In this document: positions 57,995 to 64,000 of the stretch, piece after piece
How the letters are laid out: each line of letters begins with the position of its first letter
How positions within the stretch are numbered: position 1 is the first letter of the stretch
Assembly: GCF_005884405.1 (NCBI RefSeq)
Contig: NZ_VCAO01000006.1
Span: forward strand, 22,325-86,324
Length of the DNA stretch: 64,000 nucleotides
Direction of reading: 5' to 3'
From: Qipengyuania marisflavi
GTDB taxonomy: Bacteria > Pseudomonadota > Alphaproteobacteria > Sphingomonadales > Sphingomonadaceae
The notes under the pieces: generated by a model
Databases searched by the model: none
The model's input: only the letters and a program-made list of their open reading frames with translations
What the model was told of the DNA's origin: nothing
Position numbers and translations under genes: made by a program

Positions 57995-58876
57995 TCAGGC
58001 GCTGTGCGAAGAGAGGCCAAGTGCCTTGAGTCGGCGCTGGTCCTCGACAAAGGCGGAATGCAGACGGGCCTTGGTTTCTGCCGAAATCTGCGGCTTCTGC
58101 GCCGGGCGTTCATTCAGACTGCGAATGGCATAGCCGAACCTGTTACGAAACTGCCGGGGGAGCAGAACCTGGGCGATCCGTTTCAAAGGATTGTCATGCG
58201 CCAGCAGCCGGAAAAACCATTTTGACCGCGGCATCGACGCAGGATTGGCATGAATGGCCTTTTCTGCCGGAAAGGGCAGGGTCAGCCCGATAAAACTGGT
58301 CAGCTGCGCCTTCACCTGATCGAAATCGCGCAAATCCTCCTGACGCATCACCAGCATCCTCTCGCGGCCCAATATGGCAAAGGCGCGTTCGAGCTGTTCG
58401 CCATATTTGCCGACTTCGACATAACCGTGTCGCCACCAACGGCCGCCCTCGGCCTTCACTGCGTTCATTCGCTCTTCCTCGGCATCGAGCGCGTCCTCGA
58501 ACGACAGCTCTTCATCCATCACCCGCTGGCGATGCGCATAGGCCGAGATCGCCCGCGCAACCGGCTCGCGCAGCACCACAATGAATTTGGCATCCGGCTC
58601 CGCATATTCGGCGACCCGACGCAGGGCCTCCTCGCTGACGAGGATCGCGGGCGTCGCATCCAGCCAGATGCGCGCCTGGCGCGCCTCGTGCGAGGAGTAA
58701 AACTCATTATGGTACCACGCGGCACCATTGCGGTACTGCTTATCGTCGCTGAAGAAGTGCGTTTCCTTGATCGACGGGCCAAACACCTCGGGATGCCCTT
58801 CAAGCAGCTTGGACAGGCTGGTCGTCCCGCATTTGAGAACCCCTAGGATAAAGAGATTTACCTTCTTCTCGCTCAC
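57995..58876 (-). CDS. Sulfotransferase (2)
   Basis: 293 residues, GTG start. The N-terminal NLFILGVLKCGTTSLSKLL is a canonical PAPS loop and FIVVLREPVARAISAYAHRQ the 3'-phosphate site. Carbohydrate sulfotransferase fold. Sits next to the flippase gene (14 bp gap), so sulfation probably targets the lipid-linked repeat unit on the cytosolic side. Confidence 0.85.
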   Translation of the reverse strand: MSEKKVNLFILGVLKCGTTSLSKLLEGHPEVFGPSIKETHFFSDDKQYRNGAAWYHNEFYSSHEARQARIWLDATPAILVSEEALRRVAEYAEPDAKFIVVLREPVARAISAYAHRQRVMDEELSFEDALDAEEERMNAVKAEGGRWWRHGYVEVGKYGEQLERAFAILGRERMLVMRQEDLRDFDQVKAQLTSFIGLTLPFPAEKAIHANPASMPRSKWFFRLLAHDNPLKRIAQVLLPRQFRNRFGYAIRSLNERPAQKPQISAETKARLHSAFVEDQRRLKALGLSSHSA

Positions 58877-58979
58877 GCTTCGCTCCTAAGTGCGTCTTGG
58901 TGGTTCAGCTATAGACTGGCAAATATCGCCAGACATTTCTGGTGGCCTGCCGAATTGCCACGCCATGCGGAAAATACTG

Positions 58980-59744
58980 TCAGTCGGAAAGGGGAGCACC
59001 AGCACCTGGCGCCCCGGCCAGAGGCTTTTGCACGAATATCGCCAGTACCTTGGCCATCGACTTGGGCAACACCCAATCGACGGCTTGCCACAGCCGCGCC
59101 AGTGCAATTTTGTTGCCGTGATAGGCCGCCGGCCCATTGAAATAATAGCTGGCGTTCTTCCAGCCGGGGAAATGTCGGCCAACGTCAGAAATCGTGTTGA
59201 GCTTGTAGCAGGTCGGGAAGGTATCGCGCTCTTGCCGCGATGGCACGACATGGCGCAGCACGGCGCTGTGCAGGTGGTTCGGCACCATCCGCGCAGCCAG
59301 CGCGATCGGCCCATTCTTGTTGGGTGTGAGGCTGCAAAACCAGCCGCCCGGCTTCAGGATGCGGGCGATTTCGCTGCTGTAGAAACCGGCATCGGCAATA
59401 TGTTCGGCGACCCAGGTGCTGTAAACCAGATCAAAGCTGTTGTCCGCGAAGGGCAGCGGAGCACCGATGGGCGCATAATGCCTGTCATCGGTCTCGATAT
59501 TTTCCAGCACCGCCTCATCCACGTCGAAGGCGGCAAACCGGTCTACATAAGGCTTCAGATCAGTGTGCACGCGCAGGCTGGGAGGATCAATTTCGGCAAA
59601 TTTTCCGCGCCCGGCACCGAAATCAAGCACCGCAGCGCCCGGAGGAAGCAGCGAGCGAATCCGCACAAATAGCTCCATCCTCGGGTGACTGCGGGCAAAC
59701 CCTCCGGCAGCGGTTTCAGGATACAGGCGCTCAACAAAATTCAC
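58980..59744 (-). CDS. Class I SAM-dependent methyltransferase
   Basis: 254 residues. Motif I AAVLDFGAGRGKFAE and a SLRVHTDLKPY motif II, with the LDVDEAV loop and SFDLVYSTWVAEHI. The GTG at 59744 is chosen because AAGGGA lies 8 nt upstream; a TTG at 59801 has no RBS. Methylates a sugar or another EPS building block by context. Confidence 0.8.
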   Translation of the reverse strand: MNFVERLYPETAAGGFARSHPRMELFVRIRSLLPPGAAVLDFGAGRGKFAEIDPPSLRVHTDLKPYVDRFAAFDVDEAVLENIETDDRHYAPIGAPLPFADNSFDLVYSTWVAEHIADAGFYSSEIARILKPGGWFCSLTPNKNGPIALAARMVPNHLHSAVLRHVVPSRQERDTFPTCYKLNTISDVGRHFPGWKNASYYFNGPAAYHGNKIALARLWQAVDWVLPKSMAKVLAIFVQKPLAGAPGAGAPLSD

Positions 59745-59828
59745 GTGACGTTCCCTTGCGATAGCTGTTGCGCGGTGATCTAGCGCACTTGCCTGCGCCA
59801 AGCACCAACAGAATAGTTGTTTGACTGG

Positions 59829-60620
59829 TCAATTGCCGCGTTTCGCCAGATAGGCGTTCCACACGGCGATGTCCGGGGCGCACAACGCCTCGACCTTTGC
59901 CCGGATCACCGGATCATCAAGCTCGTTGCGCCGGACAGCAGTGCGACTGCGGGCATTCTCGTGGCCAATTTTCACTTTGACGCCCAGTTCGCGGCGAATG
60001 TCGGTTTCGAAACGCGGCAAGTCTGCAAGATCGCCCACCACCGCAAACTTGTCGAGGTTGGCGATGGCAGCAGCGACCGCTTCGTCACTGTAAGACGGGA
60101 TTTCCTTGGGCAGGCCGCACAGGTTTTCCACGAAGGTCGCCCCCACCAGGCGCGCGCGCTCAGTGTCCAGGAATGGTTCGAAATCCTCTTCGATACGGCC
60201 GAATGCGCCGGACTTGCCGTGGCTCCAATGGTAATGAGAGACAAACCGCTTCACCGGCTCGCGCAGGATGGTGATGAATTTGTAGCGGTCCTTGAAATGC
60301 TCCCACGCAATGTTCGAAAAACGCACGTGCAGCGACAATCCGCGCACGTCGTGGAACATGTGATAGAGCAGCATCTGCTCGCGCAGGTCGAACACGTCTA
60401 CCATCATATCCACGCGGTCGTTGCGGCCAGTAAAGGCCTGAAACGCGCGGAAGGTCTCCTCGGGCGTCACAGTCGCCTGGCTCAGGAGATAGCGCTTGCG
60501 CAAAGCCCTTCCAACCGACGTCCCACCGCATTTGGCGATATGATGATAGACGAAGCGCTGGGGCAGAAGGCGGTCCTCCAAGCCCTGTTTCATCTGCTTG
60601 ATCCGGTCGACCGCGCTCAT
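59829..60620 (-). CDS. Sulfotransferase family 2 protein (3)
   Basis: 263 residues. FVYHHIAKCGGTSVGRALRKR is the PAPS loop of Sulfotransfer_2 and FITILREPVKRFVSHYHW the 3'-phosphate site. Overlaps the next sulfotransferase by 4 bp. Acceptor unknown. Confidence 0.82.
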   Translation of the reverse strand: MSAVDRIKQMKQGLEDRLLPQRFVYHHIAKCGGTSVGRALRKRYLLSQATVTPEETFRAFQAFTGRNDRVDMMVDVFDLREQMLLYHMFHDVRGLSLHVRFSNIAWEHFKDRYKFITILREPVKRFVSHYHWSHGKSGAFGRIEEDFEPFLDTERARLVGATFVENLCGLPKEIPSYSDEAVAAAIANLDKFAVVGDLADLPRFETDIRRELGVKVKIGHENARSRTAVRRNELDDPVIRAKVEALCAPDIAVWNAYLAKRGN

Positions 60621-61531
60621 GGCTGCTGTCCGTCCTGTACTGGGGCGAAAATTACGCCGTAGCGCTCCGCCAATTGGGTATTCGCGGCGGCAAATTCATC
60701 GCGCAGTCCGGCGATCAGTGCTGCATCGCCAAGGTCGCGCCCGCTTGCCTTGGGCGCCGTGTTCAGCTTGCGATACAGGCTGCGCGCGCCGCGATAGAGT
60801 GCGCCCTTGGGCAGTTTCTCGCGGATCGCAACATTGAGCCGCTGAAGCGCGCGGTTGCGGGGCACATAGGTCTCGTTCTCGCGCGGGAATGTGTAGCTGT
60901 CGTAGAATGCCGGATCGAGGCCGACCCATGCGGCCACGCTCTTGGTAAAGCCGATTTCATCCGCCAGCAATTCGTCAAAGCCGCGCACCATCATCCGCTC
61001 CTCACCCAACGCAGCGCGCCAGGGGTCGAGGAATTCGGCATAGCGCGCATAGGCAAGCGCGTTCTGTGCAAGCTCGTTGCCGCCAAAGCTGTGGCCACCG
61101 GCGCGAACCGCGACGAGAAAGTCTGCGAAGGACATCTCTGCCGGGATCCAGCTCCAATTGTTGCGGAAATAGGTGTAGAGCGAATGCACCTGCGCCGCCG
61201 GTTCGCGCAAGATAAACAGGCACTTGGGTAGCGTTGCCAGCGTCGGAATATGCTCCAGCGCAGTGCGTGAATAGAGGTACGATGGCGTCGATTCCACGAT
61301 CACATTGGGCGCATCGCCTGTGGTAATGGTGAATTGATCGGCCCAGCTTTCCAACCCAGCGGCAATATGCGCCTTGGGCCGGTGCATATGCGTGCCCGGA
61401 TCGACGAAGAAATAGGTTTCCTTCTCGCGCGGGCCGGCGGCATCGGGATGGTCCGCAATCCATTGATGGATCGAGCTGGTGCCCGCTTTGGGCGCACCCG
61501 CAATGAAGAAATTCGGCAACCAGTCAGTCAT
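60617..61531 (-). CDS. Sulfotransferase (4)
   Basis: 304 residues: FFIAGAPKAGTSSIHQWI is the PAPS loop, CLFILREPAAQVHSLYTYFRNNW the 3'-phosphate site. Overlaps both neighbours by 4 bp (ATGA), part of a single transcript with the glycosyltransferase upstream. The ATG at 61531 is used; another in-frame start 90 bp upstream would overlap the glycosyltransferase. Confidence 0.85.
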   Translation of the reverse strand: MTDWLPNFFIAGAPKAGTSSIHQWIADHPDAAGPREKETYFFVDPGTHMHRPKAHIAAGLESWADQFTITTGDAPNVIVESTPSYLYSRTALEHIPTLATLPKCLFILREPAAQVHSLYTYFRNNWSWIPAEMSFADFLVAVRAGGHSFGGNELAQNALAYARYAEFLDPWRAALGEERMMVRGFDELLADEIGFTKSVAAWVGLDPAFYDSYTFPRENETYVPRNRALQRLNVAIREKLPKGALYRGARSLYRKLNTAPKASGRDLGDAALIAGLRDEFAAANTQLAERYGVIFAPVQDGQQP

Positions 61532-62598
61532 CGCCGTGCTCTCATAATGTCTTCCAGCAATGCGGCAAGTTCTCCCGCCCAGCGTTCGCTGGTGAAGCGG
61601 CTTTCGTATTGCGCCCGGCACGCAGGGCGCATCGCTGCGAGTGCCGCGCCGTCCAGCGCCAGCAAATGCTCCTCGATCCGGTCCAGCGGGAAGACCACGC
61701 CGGTCGCCCCGCTCTCGACCAGATCAGGCAAAGCGCCGCGGTCGCTCACGAGCACGGGGGTGCCATTGCGATAGGCTTCGGGGACGACCAGGCCGAACCC
61801 CTCCCAGCGTGACGGCACGATCAGCGCATGGGCGGCGGCATACCAGCGGTCTATGTCTGCGCCGCCAACCCAGCCGGCCTGATGGATGCTGTCCGGGATC
61901 GCCAAATCCTGATCACCCAGCACGCCGCCGCCGACCAGATGCAGGCGCAGTTCCGGACGCTGCTTCGCTGCCCGGTCGAAAGCGGACACCAGCAGATCGG
62001 TGCCCTTCTGGCGGTCGAACCGTCCGACAAAGAGCAGGTGTATCTCGCCGGCAGCCTTGGCGAAGGGCGGCGGATCTGCTTCCCCCAGACTGTCAGACAC
62101 AGCGTTTTCGATCACGACATGACGCCCGCGATAGCCCAGTTCGTGGGCCAGCCGCGCATCATGGGCGGAAATGTTGACCACGGCATCGGCCAGCCCGGCG
62201 AGCCGCCCCTCGACCAAGCGGATTGCGCGGCCCTTGGCGCCGGACTGCGTTTCCAGCCGCGATACTGCCCAGCCATGCGGGCAATACAGCGCGGGGATGC
62301 GCGATCCCGAAGTCCTGAGCGCCAGCAGCGCCAGCAGGCTGAAGGAGGAATGGAAGAACAGCACATCGGGTCGGTCTTCGCGAATGGCGCGGCGCATTGC
62401 GGCGACCATTGCGGCCAGCCCGCCAGCACTGCGCCCGCCCGCATAGGGACGCAGCGCGGCGTCTTGCGGGAAATGGCCGGTCTGGCTTTCCGGCACCAGA
62501 AAGCTGCTGCGCGCGCCTGCCGGTGCCGCAGTGTCGAACATCTTGAGATAGGTGGCGATCCCGCCCGTCGCGGTCTCGCAGACATGCAAAACTTTCAT
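61528..62598 (-). CDS. Glycosyltransferase family 4 protein
   Basis: 356 residues. MKVLHVCETATGGIATYLKMFD, IPALYCPHGWAVSRL, LLFVGRFDRQKGTDLLVSAF and LIVPSRWEGFGLVVPEAYRNGTPVL with the conserved EGFGLVVPE motif. First gene of the minus-strand arm, which continues with three sulfotransferases, a methyltransferase and a flippase. Confidence 0.88.
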   Translation of the reverse strand: MKVLHVCETATGGIATYLKMFDTAAPAGARSSFLVPESQTGHFPQDAALRPYAGGRSAGGLAAMVAAMRRAIREDRPDVLFFHSSFSLLALLALRTSGSRIPALYCPHGWAVSRLETQSGAKGRAIRLVEGRLAGLADAVVNISAHDARLAHELGYRGRHVVIENAVSDSLGEADPPPFAKAAGEIHLLFVGRFDRQKGTDLLVSAFDRAAKQRPELRLHLVGGGVLGDQDLAIPDSIHQAGWVGGADIDRWYAAAHALIVPSRWEGFGLVVPEAYRNGTPVLVSDRGALPDLVESGATGVVFPLDRIEEHLLALDGAALAAMRPACRAQYESRFTSERWAGELAALLEDIMRARR

Positions 62599-62953
62599 CG
62601 GATGGTCGTCATTGGCTCTCGGGCTGGAAAGGCTGAGCGGAAGTCGATCCGTATCACGTGATCGACCCATGACACGAAGAACCTCTTCGCACGTGCGGTA
62701 TGGCTAGCCCATAGCTGCGGCGATGGCCAGCATGGAAACCGCCAGAGCGAGGGAGAATGTCCTTTGACAGCAAAGATGGACTCAGAACGCCAGAACAAAT
62801 CGTGATTTGTCAAAACCGACTGACAGAGGTTTGGACCGATGCGCCCAAATTTTGACACCCACGGTGACCGACGCACCCTTTTCAATAGGTTAGGCCGGAG
62901 GCCGATCGTCTAGCTCTTCGAAGCCTGTGGCACGCAAAGATCCGAGATGCCGA
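62599..62953. other. Upstream region of the minus-strand EPS arm
   Basis: About 355 bp. It contains the inverted repeat GTCGATC/GATCGAC (62643-62649/62660-62666) with a CACGTG core, 45 bp before the glycosyltransferase start, a possible operator. A 96-residue minus-strand frame here has no family features. Confidence 0.5.
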
Positions 62954-63493
62954 TCAGTACCTTGCCCGCGCCTCGCCGCTGGCCGCTATCTGGCTTACAA
63001 ACTGAAGCTGAGCGGTCTTGATGCGTTCCCCAGCACAGCCTTGGTTGCGGGCACGCTGGCCGTGCCGTTCTCGCACTTCTTCAAAAATCAAGGCAAGCTG
63101 AAAGGTGGTCATCGGCGCGAGTTCGACCCGAGACCTTAGACGCTCATCGATTTTGGCGATCAGGATGGGCCGCTCATACGCTGTCGCGGCAGCCAGGGCT
63201 GCGGCGATGTCTTGAATGCTCGCTATCCGCTTGCGGGCCAAGATGATGGGCATGAAAGCGATTGCGATCAACGCAAAACCGGGCGTCGCTAAGAGTGCAA
63301 ATACTGGCCCTTTTCCAGCGGCCCAAAGTCCAGAAGAGATTGCCACCAACAGCGCCGCCCCTGCACCAACAAAAAGGGCGAGCGGGAACAGGACAGACAC
63401 TGGATGTCGACGAACGAAGAACCTCGCATGCGCAACCAGCGACGGAGTGGAAACCGCCGTGTCTTCCAAAACAGGAGCGTCGCCGTGATCCAT
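62954..63493 (-). CDS. Hypothetical membrane protein, 179 aa
   Basis: 179 residues with two membrane segments (VLFPLALFVGAGAALLVAISS and LATPGFALIAIAFMPIILA) and a charged, helical C-terminus. No family recognised. Follows the truncated gene at 63523 by 29 bp on the same strand. Probable accessory gene. Confidence 0.5.
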   Translation of the reverse strand: MDHGDAPVLEDTAVSTPSLVAHARFFVRRHPVSVLFPLALFVGAGAALLVAISSGLWAAGKGPVFALLATPGFALIAIAFMPIILARKRIASIQDIAAALAAATAYERPILIAKIDERLRSRVELAPMTTFQLALIFEEVRERHGQRARNQGCAGERIKTAQLQFVSQIAASGEARARY

Positions 63494-63522
63494 ACATAAA
63501 TCCTTACGCGAGCGCGTAGAGG

Positions 63523-63708
63523 TCAGCGTGCAGATTTCGCTCCGATCAATTCGGCTGCAAAATCTGGGTCCTGCATCATCCCTCTAAGCCATTTGTCTCG
63601 TACGCCTACTAGCGCGAGGTAGTCCTCTCGGGACATTACGACATGGGTCGGTTCGCTCGTGCCGTCATCGCAAAGTCCGACTGGCCGCCCGCTAGCGCCG
63701 ACTGGACT
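63523..63708 (-). pseudogene. 5'-truncated small gene interrupted by IS3 element
   Basis: The minus-strand frame stays open from the element to a TGA at 63523-63525 and ends ...THVVMSREDYLALVGVRDKWLRG then DPDFAAELIGAKSAR. The GRPVGLCDDG...THVVMSREDYLAL pattern recalls Phd/YefM-type antitoxin C-termini. The rest lies across the element and beyond the window. If the ATG at MSRED is used instead it encodes only 37 residues. Confidence 0.4.
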
Positions 63709-64000
63709 TGTAACGGTTTTGTGCCGGTCACTTGAGAGTTTAACACTCTATCAAGGAGGCCGACGAGATGATGAAGCATACAGAAGAGTTCAAGCGGGAA
63801 GCGGTGCGGATTGCGCTGGCCAGCGGGCTGTCGCGTCGGCGTGTTGCGTCAGATTTAGGGGTGGGATTGTCGACGCTGGGCAAGTGGGTCGCGCAATATC
63901 GGCCCACTGATCTGGTAGCCGCGCCGCAGGCGGATCTGGCCCGTGAGAATGAACGTCTGCGCCTGGAGAACCGGATCCTCAAGGAGGAGAGGGAGATTTT
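63703..64000 (+). mobile_element. IS3-family insertion sequence, left part
   Basis: Left end starts near TGGACTTGTAACGG (63703) or TGTAACGG (63709), with an orfA start at 63768. The rest runs off the window. The exact terminal inverted repeat cannot be fixed without the other end. Confidence 0.7.
63768..64000 (+). CDS. IS3-family transposase OrfA (partial)
   Basis: Small N-terminal HTH protein that with OrfB forms the transposase. Visible: MKHTEEFKREAVRIALASGLSRRRVASDLGVGLSTLGKWV, a Tnp_1 HTH, then a leucine-rich coil (ENERLRLENRILKEE). AAGGAGG lies 11 nt upstream of the ATG at 63768. The C-terminus lies beyond the window edge. Confidence 0.9.
   Translation, partial: MMKHTEEFKREAVRIALASGLSRRRVASDLGVGLSTLGKWVAQYRPTDLVAAPQADLARENERLRLENRILKEEREI

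Noticed and set aside
62595..62885. 96-residue minus-strand frame upstream of the glycosyltransferase
   Set aside because: No RBS or domain, overlaps the promoter-like inverted repeat; most likely non-coding.

Overview
The window is chromosomal DNA of a GC-rich alphaproteobacterium, most likely order Sphingomonadales, family Erythrobacteraceae. This is inferred from the style of the proteins (TolB, ThiC, HisB, SspB), the his-tol gene order and the set of small conserved hypotheticals. No rRNA or tRNA gene was seen.

Layout. 1-8.5 kb: start of hemF, pdeM, infC (which appears to start at an ATA codon), a DUF547 protein, an SLC13 transporter, a cystathionine gamma-synthase-family enzyme behind a structured leader, an ATP-grasp protein, PilZ and J-domain proteins. 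8.5-16.8 kb: one minus-strand block hisB-hisH-hisA-hisF-(small ORF)-hisE-HIT-ybgC-tolQ-tolR-tolA-tolB-pal, ended by a strong terminator. 16.9-19.3 kb: sspB, a small conserved gene, gmk, and a Xre regulator/membrane-protein pair with a palindromic operator over its promoter. 19.6-29.7 kb: two divergent acyl-CoA catabolic operons. One has SDR and two acyl-CoA dehydrogenases; the other has SDR, a GPH transporter, an acyl-CoA dehydrogenase, a zinc alcohol dehydrogenase and an APH-like kinase, followed by dapD. 29.8-43.6 kb: mostly small housekeeping and hypothetical genes (ion channel, M19 dipeptidase, DUF427, DUF3253, DoxX, SWIB, PEBP, S41 protease, DUF962, DUF3429, esterase, PhnA-like, YaiI, dodecin, PNPOx-like), ending in a frameshifted DUF2726 gene. 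43.6-46.2 kb: thiC with a TPP riboswitch, and a decayed second copy of the thiC 3' end.

46.8-62.6 kb is an exopolysaccharide locus. A plus-strand arm carries a small Asp-tailed exported protein, an O-antigen-ligase-like protein with a long extra domain, Wza-like and Wzc-like export proteins, a glycosyltransferase, a Wzy-like polymerase and a sulfotransferase. A converging minus-strand arm carries a glycosyltransferase, three more sulfotransferases, a methyltransferase and a Wzx-like flippase. Four sulfotransferases with Wzx/Wzy/Wza/Wzc logic point to a sulfated extracellular polysaccharide. No initiating sugar-phosphate transferase is present, so it must lie elsewhere. The window ends with a truncated gene and the left part of an IS3-family element.

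The most novel-looking signals are: a predicted H-type pseudoknot plus RBS-sequestering helix in front of the cystathionine gamma-synthase-family gene; the thiC 3'-end duplication around an inserted gene; the sulfated-polysaccharide locus; the putative Xre operator; and the ATA start of infC.
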